From Arcticibacter tournemirensis (GTDB lineage: Bacteria; Bacteroidota; Bacteroidia; Sphingobacteriales; Sphingobacteriaceae): DNA of 64,000 nucleotides. The notes under the pieces are model-generated. The model was not told the DNA's origin and ran no database searches. It saw nothing but the letters and a program-made list of their open reading frames with translations. Location of the stretch: contig NZ_VFPL01000001.1 in the NCBI RefSeq assembly GCF_006716645.1, positions 4,154,001 to 4,218,000 of the forward strand, in the 5' to 3' direction. Below, piece by piece: positions 34,709-43,420 of this stretch (positions are counted from its first letter, which is position 1; the number at the start of each line of letters is the position of its first letter). Position numbers and translations under genes: made by a program.

Positions 34709-35475
34709 TGAACCAGCAAATAAAAATGGCAGATCCGCAATTCTCGATTCAGGCCGAGAAACTAAGCAAGCACTTTGGTCATTTTACTGCCGTAAATGAA
34801 ATAACATTCAATGTCGTTAAAGGAGAGATCTTCGGTTTTCTCGGCGCAAATGGCGCGGGAAAAACCACCGCTATGCGCATGCTTTGCGGGCTTTCAAAGC
34901 CGTCCTCCGGCAAGGCGCTGATCGCTGGCTTCGACGTATATAAGAACACAGAGGACATAAAAAGAAACATTGGTTACATGAGCCAGAAATTCTCTCTATA
35001 CGAGGATCTTACAGTGCTCGAAAACATCAGATTTTACGGCGGCATTTACGGTTTGTCAAACGAGCAACTGAAAAACAAAAGTGAACAACTTATCACCCGC
35101 TTGGGACTGCAACAGGAGGCTAAAAAACTGGTGTCATCTTTGCCTCTGGGCTGGAAACAAAAGCTATCCTTCTCGGTGGCTGTCCTGCACGAACCGCAGA
35201 TCGTTTTTCTTGATGAACCAACAGGAGGCGTAGATCCCGTGACCCGCAGACAATTCTGGAATCTCATTTACGAAGCATCAGCCCGGGGTATTACCATTTT
35301 CGTGACCACTCATTATATGGACGAAGCTGAATATTGCAACCGGATATCAATTATGGTTGACGGCAAGATAGAAGCCCTGGATACTCCTGCTAATTTAAAA
35401 CAGCGGTTTAACGTCCCGTCTATGGACGATGTATTTTACCAATTGGCCAGAGGAGCCCAAAGAACTGACAACTGA
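34708..35475 (+). CDS. ABC exporter ATPase 2
   Basis: A second ATP-binding subunit of 255 residues: Walker A GANGAGKTTA, Walker B IVFLDEPTGGVDP and H-loop VTTHYMDEAEYCNR. The signature region reads VSSLPLGWKQKL, a common variant in the second ATPase of YbhF-like pairs. It starts on the last base of the preceding stop codon. The C-terminus SMDDVFYQLARGAQ is typical of the family. The adaptor, channel and two permeases of the same operon make a complete exporter. Confidence 0.93.
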   Translation: MNQQIKMADPQFSIQAEKLSKHFGHFTAVNEITFNVVKGEIFGFLGANGAGKTTAMRMLCGLSKPSSGKALIAGFDVYKNTEDIKRNIGYMSQKFSLYEDLTVLENIRFYGGIYGLSNEQLKNKSEQLITRLGLQQEAKKLVSSLPLGWKQKLSFSVAVLHEPQIVFLDEPTGGVDPVTRRQFWNLIYEASARGITIFVTTHYMDEAEYCNRISIMVDGKIEALDTPANLKQRFNVPSMDDVFYQLARGAQRTDN

Positions 35476-35495
35476 TAACTACAAATCAAAAGGCA

Positions 35496-35861
35496 ATGAA
35501 AGCTGTATCCCCCACTATAGAAAAGAACGTTGTTGCTTCAAAATCTGTACTATTTGCACTGAAAATAATGCGTCTATACGAACAGTTGTGCAGCAAAGGA
35601 ACAGACCGGTTATTAGCAACACATTTACTGCAAAGCGGAACCTCTATCGGGACTTTGGTGAGGGAAGCCGAGTTAACAGAGTCAAAACCTGAATTTCTCG
35701 ACCTGATAAACATGGCACTAAAAGATGCGCAAACAGCAGCCAGGTGTCTGCTTCTTTTAAAAGAGGGAGATTATATACATTCCTTAGAGTATGACAAACT
35801 AAATGCCGACTGTGATGAGATAACAACGCTACTAACGGAGATAATCGATCAATTACAATAA
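35496..35861 (+). CDS. Four-helix-bundle protein (S23/IVP type)
   Basis: A 121-residue soluble protein of the 23S-rRNA-intervening-sequence (S23) family, with four predicted helices. Typical blocks are FALKIMRLYEQL, LATHLLQSGTSIGTLVREAE and FLDLINMALKDAQTAARCLLLL. Family members occur in rRNA insertions or as accessory genes in Bacteroidota, and related bundles act as accessory factors (Avd) in diversity-generating retroelements. No reverse transcriptase is near. It sits between ATPase and permease genes of the exporter, where it has no obvious role. Just before it, ACTGACAACTGATAACT resembles the 32616 repeat units. Confidence 0.88.
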   Translation: MKAVSPTIEKNVVASKSVLFALKIMRLYEQLCSKGTDRLLATHLLQSGTSIGTLVREAELTESKPEFLDLINMALKDAQTAARCLLLLKEGDYIHSLEYDKLNADCDEITTLLTEIIDQLQ

Positions 35862-35869
35862 ATCAGACA

Positions 35870-37003
35870 ATGAAACAATCGTCAGATTCTATTTTTAGTT
35901 CGCAATTTTTCTCTTTCGTAAGAAAGGAATTTTATCATGTAATGCGTGATAAAAAAACGCTGCTCATTCTGTTCGGAATGCCGGTAATGCAAATCCTCAT
36001 CTTCGGTTTTGCCCTGACCAATGAAGTGAAAAATTCCAGAATAGTTGTGGTTGACTATGCAAGGGACCTGGCTTCGCAACAAATTACGGCAAGAATAGAG
36101 GCAAGCCAGTATTTTGATATCGAAAAAACTATTCTTGACCAGAAACAGATTGAATCGGCATTTAAGAACGGAAAGATAAAATTAGCCCTGATATTCCCGG
36201 AAAAGTTTAACGACGAACTGCTGCATCAAAACAAAGCCCAGATACGGGTAGTAGCTGACGCTTCCGACCCGAACATTGCGAATACGCTTACTAATTATGT
36301 GACATTAATCGTTCAGGACTATCAAAATGAGCTGAATAAGAATATATCACTTCCTTACAGAATTGATACAGAGGTGCGAATGTTGTATAACCCACAGCTG
36401 AAGGGCGCTCACTCATTTGTCCCGGGAGTGATGGCTTTGGTACTGATGCTGGTTTGTGTAATGATGACAGCAATCTCCATTGTTAGAGAAAAGGAAACAG
36501 GAACCATGGAAATATTGCTGGTCTCACCCTTTAAGCCTTTTCTTGTAATTCTTTCTAAGGCTGTACCCTATTTGATACTCTCCCTTATAAATGTAGTTTC
36601 TATACTTCTGCTAAGTGTATTTGCACTTGACCTCCCTGTGAACGGCAGTGTACTGTTGCTCTTCGCTGAAAGTACCCTGTTTATTATCACCTGTCTTAGC
36701 CTGGGAATATTCATTTCTATAAAGTCGGCTACCCAGCAGGCAGCTATGACCATCTCGTTAATGGGGATGATGCTACCTACCATTATGTTCAGCGGCTTCA
36801 TGTTTCCTGTAGAAAATATGCCGGTCCCACTGCAGGTAATTTCGAATATCGTACCCGCCAAATGGTTTTATATTATCGCAAAATCGATCATGATAAAGGG
36901 TCTTGGAATTACAGCGCTATGGAAAGAAACACTTATTCTGGCTGGGATGACCGTCTTTTTGTTAATAATAAGCTTAAAAAGCTTTAAAATCAGGCTTTCT
37001 TAA
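35870..37003 (+). CDS. ABC-2 type exporter permease 1
   Basis: Membrane subunit of the exporter (YbhS/YbhR-like). One N-terminal helix (LLILFGMPVMQILIFGFALTNE) is followed by a large periplasmic loop of about 150 residues and then five helices near the C-terminus with SIVREKETGTMEILLVSPF, the coupling segment of ABC-2 permeases. The length of 377 residues is normal. The RBS/start region directly follows the S23 gene after 8 bp. Confidence 0.93.
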   Translation: MKQSSDSIFSSQFFSFVRKEFYHVMRDKKTLLILFGMPVMQILIFGFALTNEVKNSRIVVVDYARDLASQQITARIEASQYFDIEKTILDQKQIESAFKNGKIKLALIFPEKFNDELLHQNKAQIRVVADASDPNIANTLTNYVTLIVQDYQNELNKNISLPYRIDTEVRMLYNPQLKGAHSFVPGVMALVLMLVCVMMTAISIVREKETGTMEILLVSPFKPFLVILSKAVPYLILSLINVVSILLLSVFALDLPVNGSVLLLFAESTLFIITCLSLGIFISIKSATQQAAMTISLMGMMLPTIMFSGFMFPVENMPVPLQVISNIVPAKWFYIIAKSIMIKGLGITALWKETLILAGMTVFLLIISLKSFKIRLS

Positions 37004-37038
37004 ATGCATTCATATCAAGTCTCTATAAATATTGAAAC

Positions 37039-38157
37039 ATGCGTACGATAGGATTTTTGCTTCAGAAAGAATTCCGGCAGATACTCCGGAACAGAACCAT
37101 CAGAGGTATGATTTTTATTATGCCAATAATTCAGCTGATCGTTATCCCAATGGCCGCAGATTACGAAGTGAAAAATATCAACCTTGCTATAGTTGACCAC
37201 GATCACTCTCCATATACGCAAAAGCTTATATTAAAAATAGCTGCTTCGGGGTACTTTAAACTGAATAAGTACAGCAGTTCATTTAAAGAAGCATTCACTC
37301 AAATAGAAACTGATAAGGCCGATTTGATCCTCGAAATACCCCAAGGCTTCGAAAAAAATCTCATTCGGGAAAATGAACAGAAACTTTTTATTGCAATCAA
37401 CGCCATTAACGGTGTAAAGGCCAGCATGGGAGGAGCATATATCGGCAATATTATCAGAAGCTTTAATAACGAAATACGCTTAGAGTTTATACAACCGCAA
37501 AAAATTGCCGAAGTACCTGCTGTAGAAGTGGTGCCGTCTAACTGGTTCAATGCTGAAATGAATTATCACGTATTCATGGTACCGGGAATTCTTGCCATCC
37601 TGGTGACGATGGTTGGAGGCTTTCTTTCTGCTCTGAATATTGTTAAAGAAAAAGAAGCGGGGACTATTGAACAAATAAATGTAACACCTATCCGCAAACA
37701 TCATTTTATCATCGGCAAGCTCATCCCCTTCTGGGTGTTGGGGAATATAATATTTACAATAGGCTTGCTAATCGCATGGCTTATTTATGGTATTGTCCCG
37801 CAGGGTAACCTTGCTGTCCTCTACACATGCACTTCGGTATACCTGCTTGCAATTTTAGGCTTTGGATTGCTCATTTCCACATTTTGTGATACCCAGCAAC
37901 AAGCAATGCTCATCATGTTCTTCTTCATGATGATCTTCATTCTTATGGGCGGACTCTATACAACCATTGAAAGTATGCCCAACTGGGCTCAAACAGTCGC
38001 GCGGTTTAACCCGGCGAGCTATTTAATAGAAATAGTACGCATGGTGATCCTTAAAGGCAGCGGTTTTAAAGATGTAATGCCCCACATCATAAAGCTGTCG
38101 CTATTCGCTATTATACTTAACGGATGGGCAATATATAACTACAAGAAAACAAGCTGA
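37039..38157 (+). CDS. ABC-2 type exporter permease 2
   Basis: A paralogue of permease 1 with the same layout: an N-terminal helix (IMPIIQLIVIPMAADYE), a large extracytoplasmic loop, and five C-terminal helices including NIVKEKEAGTIEQINVTPI. The length is 372 residues. The two permeases would form a heterodimer. It ends the operon that begins with the TetR regulator. Substrates of such exporters include drugs and other amphiphiles, but none can be inferred here. No terminator is visible in the short gap before the convergent RRM gene. Confidence 0.93.
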   Translation: MRTIGFLLQKEFRQILRNRTIRGMIFIMPIIQLIVIPMAADYEVKNINLAIVDHDHSPYTQKLILKIAASGYFKLNKYSSSFKEAFTQIETDKADLILEIPQGFEKNLIRENEQKLFIAINAINGVKASMGGAYIGNIIRSFNNEIRLEFIQPQKIAEVPAVEVVPSNWFNAEMNYHVFMVPGILAILVTMVGGFLSALNIVKEKEAGTIEQINVTPIRKHHFIIGKLIPFWVLGNIIFTIGLLIAWLIYGIVPQGNLAVLYTCTSVYLLAILGFGLLISTFCDTQQQAMLIMFFFMMIFILMGGLYTTIESMPNWAQTVARFNPASYLIEIVRMVILKGSGFKDVMPHIIKLSLFAIILNGWAIYNYKKTS

Positions 38158-38202
38158 GATTACGCTCACCCTTTTTCCCTGTAGCCTGACAAAACAATAC
38201 TA

Positions 38203-38610
38203 CTATCTGATCCTTTTCCGGGGTCGTTTAAACGGAGTTCCCTCACCCGGACGGCTTACCTTTTGATAAGTAACCTCTCCCGGACGACTTAGCTTCTGAT
38301 ATGTTTTAGGCTTTGACTTAAACTCTATCTTCCTGGCAGCAGGGCGTTTAGTTTGCTTTTCCTTTTGACGGTCATCAGCATACTTCACACTGATAGTTTC
38401 CTCATCAATGCTCGCTTCATGTAAATTAATGATGGCTTGCTTGGCGTCTTCGTCTTCCGCCATGTCTACAAATCCAAATCTTCTGCTTATACCAGTATGT
38501 TTATCCCGTACAATATTAACAGACTCTACCTTCCCAAATTGTTCAAAGATCTCCTTTAATTCAAGTTCCTCAAGATCGCGCGGAAACCCGCCTGCAAATA
38601 ACTTAACCAT
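38203..38610 (-). CDS. RNA-binding protein, single RRM with basic tail
   Basis: An RNA-recognition-motif protein of 135 residues. RNP2 is KLFAGGFP (residues 3-10) and RNP1 is RRFGFVDM (about 43-50). Aromatic RNP residues are kept in part. The C-terminal about 55 residues are basic and contain two copies of a TYQKxSRPGE unit before a poly-basic end. Small RRM proteins are common in Bacteroidota and cyanobacteria and bind mRNA or structured RNA, often in cold or stress conditions. It is a single gene. Confidence 0.9.
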   Translation of the reverse strand: MVKLFAGGFPRDLEELELKEIFEQFGKVESVNIVRDKHTGISRRFGFVDMAEDEDAKQAIINLHEASIDEETISVKYADDRQKEKQTKRPAARKIEFKSKPKTYQKLSRPGEVTYQKVSRPGEGTPFKRPRKRIR

Positions 38611-38954
38611 TATGTCGTGTGTATTTTCTGATGGAAATGACCATCATTCTTAACTATTATACTGTTTTAATGAAATGATTGTTTCAATAAATATGCCGTT
38701 ATGAGAATATATATATTTAAGTAAACTTTCTATCCCATTTATGATAAATTTGAGAAACTTTATCTACACTTAAGGGGCATTTGAACCCAATCCCCAGCGA
38801 TGTATTCTTTGTTGCCTTTGTATCGAATTTTTTTGTATTTATCAAATAAGGCTCTATACAGATGGCTTCTATGAGCCGGTAAAAGTAGTGAATTCTTTTT
38901 TTATAACAAAACACATAAAATGTTATCGTCTTTCACAGCTACTCGCCTGTTTAA
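38611..38954. other. Intergenic region, possible decayed gene
   Basis: A minus-strand frame at 38717-38914 gives 65 residues with protein-like composition (FYRLIEAICIEPYL, CPLSVDKVSQIYHKWDRKFT), but it has no recognised family or promoter. It may be a remnant of a longer gene. The rest is AT-rich and holds the likely promoter of the RRM gene. Confidence 0.3.
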
Positions 38955-39989
38955 TCAGGCACTCTCATACTGATTCTCAATGTTCCATTTATGCGGAATA
39001 TCCATTGTGTGCTTATCCACTATCATGTCGGCAATTTGCTGGGTAACATCAGGATAATTTACCGCGACCGGCTTCCCATGTTGCAGCCAATCAGATATAA
39101 CCGGCTTATGTTTCGATTTCAAGCTGCCTATAACAGGTATGCCCATCATCTCTAATGCCGCACCATTTAAATGCTGCTCATATTGATTTCTCATCGGAAC
39201 AACCAACAGTTTTTTTCCCATATAAAGTGCTTCGGCAGGGGTTTCAAAGCCCGCACCGCATAATACTCCCGACGAGTGGGCCATACTAGCGATAAACTTT
39301 TCGTTATTAACAGGCTGTATACTAATATTCTTAAAATTCAGAGGCCGTCGGTTATGCTTTGAAAAAACCTCCCAGCGGACATCTTTATATTCTGATAATC
39401 TTTTATAAAGCCGTTTGTCGTCGTAGGCAGGGAGATAAACTGTATAATGTCCTTTATCCGAAACGTCATGTTGCCGCACCTGGCTTCTTATAACCGGAGT
39501 AAAAATATTCTCGCTGTAAGACTCAAAATGAAACCCATATTGAGAACTCGAAGGGGCGTAATTCTTAAGTACCAACCTTCCTATCATATCGCTATGACCA
39601 GGTTTAGGAGAATTGGGAGCAAGTACAGCCGACTGATGACTTAAAGCAATAGCAGGCTGATTCTTCATATAACATGCCCATGCCGATACTGGTTCGAAAT
39701 CGTTGATCACGATATCGTAATCCTCAACAGGCAAAGCTTTAATCTCCTTGACCAACTTTTTCACACTGCTCTTTATTAACGTTTTCCAAAGGTCTACTCC
39801 ACCCGACCGGCCAAAGATAAAGCTCAATCCGTTTAATTTATATCTAATGGGAAAAGGAAGAGGAAGGTCCCCTTGTATTCCACTAACCAGTACATCCACT
39901 TGTCCTCTGCGTTTCAGGCATGGAACTATGTCCATTGCCCGGCTAAGATGCCCATTGCCGGTTCCCTGTATCGCGTAGAGAATTTTCAT
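38955..39989 (-). CDS. Glycosyltransferase (MurG-like GT-B, MJ1255/VC2487 type)
   Basis: A GT-B fold glycosyltransferase-like protein. It starts MKILYAIQGTGNGHLSRAMDIV at 39989, an upstream ATG at 39995 adding two residues. The GTGNGHLSRA glycine/His loop and the C-terminal nucleotide-sugar-type block GVLCGAGFETPAEALYMGKKLLVVPMRNQYEQHLNGAALEMMG are diagnostic. No membrane segment is present. Acceptor and donor are unknown. The length is 344 residues. Confidence 0.88.
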   Translation of the reverse strand: MKILYAIQGTGNGHLSRAMDIVPCLKRRGQVDVLVSGIQGDLPLPFPIRYKLNGLSFIFGRSGGVDLWKTLIKSSVKKLVKEIKALPVEDYDIVINDFEPVSAWACYMKNQPAIALSHQSAVLAPNSPKPGHSDMIGRLVLKNYAPSSSQYGFHFESYSENIFTPVIRSQVRQHDVSDKGHYTVYLPAYDDKRLYKRLSEYKDVRWEVFSKHNRRPLNFKNISIQPVNNEKFIASMAHSSGVLCGAGFETPAEALYMGKKLLVVPMRNQYEQHLNGAALEMMGIPVIGSLKSKHKPVISDWLQHGKPVAVNYPDVTQQIADMIVDKHTMDIPHKWNIENQYESA

Positions 39990-40046
39990 ATACAAAAGTA
40001 AGATAATAATAATAAGTGAAGAGCTTTATATACCTGTATACATAAC

Positions 40047-40076
40047 AAAAGGAGGACACTTGCGTACCCTCCTTCT
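40047..40076 (-). terminator. Terminator of porin-like gene
   Basis: On the minus strand, AAGGAGG and CCTCCTT form a 7-bp stem with a 12-nt loop followed by TTTTG, about 25 bp after the stop of the gene at 40098. Confidence 0.55.
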
Positions 40077-40097
40077 GTTCTCATACTTTCCTTCCTA

Positions 40098-40616
40098 TTA
40101 TTTACTCAGGTTGAAACCGTATGCAATACGAAGTGCTACCTGCTTGGTAGGGTCGTACTTAGTATAGTCTTCGTACTTAACACCAATATCTAGTCCGTTA
40201 GTAAAGGCCCAGCCAATAGACGGAGACCAAACAAAGGATGTTTCGGACCAATCGTCAGTTCCAAAACCAGCGCCAAGCTCACCACTTACATAGAAATTTT
40301 TACTCAAAAAAGCCTTTACACCAGCCTTTAGAGGAACAACGTTATACGGCAAATCATTTTGCGTATCTTTAAACTCATCTTTCACAAAGAAGTGGTTAAA
40401 GCCCGAAGCCAGCGTAAGGGAAACAGGACCTGCAAGATCCTTTTGCAATTTAACGTCGCCACCCAAAACAAATCCGTACGGATCTTTAGTACCAACTCCA
40501 CCATTTAATCCTACTCCAAGGCGCCATGCCTGAGAGTCCTGAGCTTTAGTTTCTGTAACACTAAATAATAAAGCTATGGCTGAAGCAGCCGTCAATAGTT
40601 TTATAGTCTTTTTCAT
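40098..40616 (-). CDS. Outer-membrane beta-barrel protein (opacity/OmpX-like)
   Basis: A signal peptide MKKTIKLLTAASAIALLFSVTETKAQ begins at 40616; the frame is open 39 bp further upstream, but that part lacks protein character. The mature part of about 145 residues shows eight-stranded barrel features (LGVGLNGGVGTKDP, FYVSGELGAGFG, WAFTNGLDIGVKYEDY) and ends VALRIAYGFNLSK. It is a typical small abundant outer-membrane protein of Bacteroidota. It is transcribed alone, with its own terminator. Confidence 0.8.
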   Translation of the reverse strand: MKKTIKLLTAASAIALLFSVTETKAQDSQAWRLGVGLNGGVGTKDPYGFVLGGDVKLQKDLAGPVSLTLASGFNHFFVKDEFKDTQNDLPYNVVPLKAGVKAFLSKNFYVSGELGAGFGTDDWSETSFVWSPSIGWAFTNGLDIGVKYEDYTKYDPTKQVALRIAYGFNLSK

Positions 40617-41074
40617 GTCTTTTTGTTTAATTGATAAATTAATAAAACCATACACCTGCCTGCAAGTAGCATGCCAGAAGGACTATCTCAGGACTTTCGA
40701 CCCAGCTTCTAAGGTAAAATATTACACATGAAGTTATAATTATTTCATTTAAAGATAGTTCCAAAAAGCAGTTTTCGAGTAACGTCTCAAAATTTACTTT
40801 CAGAAGACCAGTTGCCTGTGCAATTGAATGTATCTGTTTTGAGCTATTCTGTCATATATAAAGGGCATATTTGGCAGTAGTCAGGCTCCCTTTCTACTAA
40901 ATGCATTTCTAATTCCTGTTGACATAAGGTTGTCAGTGACCTGCCTTTTATTTGCGCTATATAAAAACAGACAATGGAAAAACTTCGGCTGAAACTTTTT
41001 ATCACTTTTTTAAAATATCTTTAACACTCAATCGTCTCCCTTCATAAAGCATTTAAGTTTGATCTCAAAGAGTA
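40617..41074. other. Divergent promoter region
   Basis: About 460 bp between the minus-strand barrel gene and the plus-strand ECF sigma gene. I see only AT-rich promoter-like stretches (for example TATATAAAGGGCATATTTGG near 40860) and no gene, RNA or repeat. Confidence 0.4.
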
Positions 41075-41623
41075 ATGTCATCAGGTAAGGACAGCCATAT
41101 TATCGAAACCATCAAAGAATATGGCAGGGGCTTGCTGAGTTTCATCAGGCGGAGAGTCAAAAGTGATGCTGATGCTGAAGATATTTTGCAGGATGTCTGG
41201 CATCAATTCTGCGCGCTGGTGAACGCCGAACCGATAGAACAAACAGGGGCTTGGTTGTTCAGAGTAGCGAGGAACAAAATAATCGACCGTCACAAGAAGA
41301 AGTCAGAGCAACTATTTACAGAAAGCGTTACAGAAGAAGAGGAGACATTCTCCTTTAAAGAGATTATGATGGTAGACAACGCCACTCCGGAAACGGAATA
41401 CCTTCGCAACGTTTTTTGGAAACAATTCTTTGCTGCTTTAGAAGAATTACCCGAAGAACAACGCCAGGTGTATCTATGGCACGAGCTTGAAGGCCTCTCT
41501 TTTGCTGATATCGCTGTGCTCACAGGTGAAAACACAGGCACTCTTATCTCCAGAAAAAGATACGCAGTGTTACACCTTCGAAACCGTCTTCGCCTGCTTA
41601 GAGATGAAATACTTATTTATTAG
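41075..41623 (+). CDS. ECF-type RNA polymerase sigma factor
   Basis: A sigma-70 family factor of 182 residues. Region 2 holds DADAEDILQDVWHQFCAL and AWLFRVARNKIIDRHKK, and region 4 holds ALEELPEEQRQVYLWHELEGLSFADIAVLTGENTGTLISRKRYA. A standard anti-sigma factor (FecR or zinc-finger type) is absent. The next gene encodes a small membrane protein which may take that role. Its target promoters are unknown. Confidence 0.92.
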   Translation: MSSGKDSHIIETIKEYGRGLLSFIRRRVKSDADAEDILQDVWHQFCALVNAEPIEQTGAWLFRVARNKIIDRHKKKSEQLFTESVTEEEETFSFKEIMMVDNATPETEYLRNVFWKQFFAALEELPEEQRQVYLWHELEGLSFADIAVLTGENTGTLISRKRYAVLHLRNRLRLLRDEILIY

Positions 41624-41634
41624 ATATAGAAAAT

Positions 41635-42000
41635 ATGAAAAGAAAGTTTTTTGTACGAAAGGCCCTCCTGATCATTTTATTCGTCCCCACAGTAATAACT
41701 GTTTTAACTTTTGTGGTGATGTCATTATGGAATTCCGTTCTCACAGAAGTAATCCCGGTGAAACACGTTAGTTTTTGGCAGGCGATGGGCATACTCGCTC
41801 TATCGAAAATTTTGTTCGGCTTTGGCGGGGGAAAAGGCCCGGGCAGACACTCCTTTTGGTGGAATAAGCGAATGCAGAGTAAAATGAGAAGCATGAGCCC
41901 GGAAGAAAGAGAAAAATTTAAAGAAGAGATGTGCAGGCGAATTAACTTTTGGCATATGCCCGATCGCTACTGCGACGTCCCTGACAATAAAAAAGATTAA
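41635..42000 (+). CDS. Small two-helix membrane protein in ECF operon
   Basis: A 121-residue protein beginning 11 bp after the sigma gene. Two membrane helices (ALLIILFVPTVITVLTFVVMSLW and WQAMGILALSKILFGFGGG) are followed by a basic cytoplasmic tail with MSPEEREKFKEEM, reminiscent of helical periplasmic sensor tails, and a final Cys-containing end (CRRINFWHMPDRYCDVP). It may retain or inhibit the sigma factor at the membrane. This is inferred from position only. Confidence 0.75.
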   Translation: MKRKFFVRKALLIILFVPTVITVLTFVVMSLWNSVLTEVIPVKHVSFWQAMGILALSKILFGFGGGKGPGRHSFWWNKRMQSKMRSMSPEEREKFKEEMCRRINFWHMPDRYCDVPDNKKD

Positions 42001-42051
42001 ATGTTACAATAATCTACCTGATGAATCTAACTGATATTAATTCTGTTTGCT

Positions 42052-42291
42052 ATGGATATACTAATATTTAAAACCAACGTAAGCGGTAGCGAGCATGTAG
42101 AATCGGTGCGGCCGCATCTTCATGAGCTACATGAAATACTCAAGTGGAACTTTGACCTTCTTGATGAGGAATTCATTTTAAGGATAGAAGCCCATCATAA
42201 TCTTAACCCACGTAAAGTAGAAAGAGTACTGTCAAATGCCGGATACTATTGCCAGGAGCTACAAACATTCTCTGGTGTACAGGTAGTTTAA
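42052..42291 (+). CDS. Small HMA-like protein, paralogue of 3059-3289
   Basis: A 79-residue protein starting MDILIFKTNVSGSEHVESVR, with predicted beta-alpha-beta-beta-alpha-beta fold and no CXXC. It shares LIFKTNV, KWNFDL, ILRI and YYCQEL with the minus-strand protein at 3059. It lies 50 bp after the small membrane protein of the ECF operon and may be co-transcribed. The tail SGVQVV is not shared with the paralogue. The function is unknown. Confidence 0.75.
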   Translation: MDILIFKTNVSGSEHVESVRPHLHELHEILKWNFDLLDEEFILRIEAHHNLNPRKVERVLSNAGYYCQELQTFSGVQVV

Positions 42292-42423
42292 CAATATTGA
42301 ATTTGCGTTTTCATAGACAACAGCAGCAACTTCAACTGCCGCCTGAGTGAAAAATAAAAAAAATCAGAAATTTCATTTTATTTTCATGTTGCATAGTGTT
42401 CTTTGAATAAAAGATCTGGCATT

Positions 42424-42849
42424 ATGAAAACCATCATACTTTATAGTTCTGTTGTTCTTGCTTCCTTTGCTTTCTCCGAGAGCACGGCTCAGGTTCATGT
42501 AGATGTAAATATAGGTCGGCCTGTGTATGTAAACCCGGCTCCCGTAGCAGTCAGTTATTACTACTTGCCTGATGCGGAAGCATATTACTACGTTCCAACA
42601 AGGGTTTTCTATTATCAGAATCGTGGCCATTGGGTATCGTCCAGACATTTACCGGGCTATCATAATTATAACATATACAATGTACGGCATATAGCAATAA
42701 ACGAACATAGGCCGTACCACCGCCATGGCTATTACCGCTCTAAATACAATGTAAGACATTCATCTTATGTATACCGGGACCGGCCAGAACACAGGCATTC
42801 CGGGAAATTCAAAAAATCACGCACACATAGAGGAAGAGGGCACCATTAA
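42424..42849 (+). CDS. Exported Tyr/His/Arg-rich protein
   Basis: A signal peptide (MKTIILYSSVVLASFAFSESTAQ from 42424, preferred over 42403) precedes about 118 residues rich in Tyr, His and Arg. The central part (VSYYYLPDAEAYYYVPTRVFYYQNRGHWV) repeats Tyr motifs and the C-terminus (RPEHRHSGKFKKSRTHRGRGHH) is highly basic. Similar exported proteins are common in Sphingobacteriaceae. They have no known role; metal or cell-surface binding is only a guess. A terminator follows. Confidence 0.8.
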   Translation: MKTIILYSSVVLASFAFSESTAQVHVDVNIGRPVYVNPAPVAVSYYYLPDAEAYYYVPTRVFYYQNRGHWVSSRHLPGYHNYNIYNVRHIAINEHRPYHRHGYYRSKYNVRHSSYVYRDRPEHRHSGKFKKSRTHRGRGHH

Positions 42850-42859
42850 TTTGGTGCAA

Positions 42860-42916
42860 ACAGGATCGCCGGCAGTTTTCAATGGGGTAATTGTCTGCCG
42901 GCACCTGTTTTTTTAT
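42860..42916 (+). terminator. Rho-independent terminator of Tyr/His-rich gene
   Basis: ACAGG...GCCGGCAG (42868-42875) pairs with CTGCCGGC (42895-42902) and CCTGT, followed by a T run. A long stem and U tract make it a strong terminator. Confidence 0.8.
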
Positions 42917-43420
42917 TTTTCTACTGAATAGATCGCATATTCTAAACGTCCTTTGCCTTCTGCTATCAGCACCGCAAGCTATCAGAGAAAACCTGGGCTG
43001 CATTAGCGAAAATAGATATTTTGCTGGATGAAATGGTTTTTATCTAAGATCAAAGCTCAAAATATAAAAGATACAGGGGGGTAGAAAAGAGCAAATAAAG
43101 ATAAGGTTTAGGAGAATAATATTGTGATAAAGTTTAAATGATTTGATTCTTAAAAGTAGAAAAAGAACATGTTATATAAAATGATCCTGATCACAAATTG
43201 AAATTATTGTTTTCCCATATATTTTCTTCAGCAGCGTAAATGGAAAAAACGTATCAGCCCGGAAAGTTGTGAACCATGCATAAATTTTCATTAAGTGGTA
43301 TATAAAAATTCTATATTTCTCCCGTCTGATCTGGCTAATCAGGTATGTTTAATTTACGGTGAATGTTAATAAAGTACTAAAAGATGAGGGTCCCCGGGGG
43401 GGCCAATATGGGTATAGTGC
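42917..43420. other. Gene-free AT-rich region upstream of the 11-bp array
   Basis: No gene is visible. Features are a hairpin CTGAT/AATCAG at about 43326-43342 and a GC-rich palindromic patch GGTCCCCGGGGGGGCC near 43390-43405. The stretch is otherwise unremarkable and may be remnant DNA. Confidence 0.4.

Noticed and set aside
35496-35861. Diversity-generating retroelement suggested by the four-helix-bundle protein
   Set aside because: No reverse transcriptase, template repeat or variable repeat is present in the neighbourhood.
38717-38914. Minus-strand 65-residue frame
   Set aside because: Composition is protein-like, but no family, partner or promoter is evident; noted only as a possible remnant.
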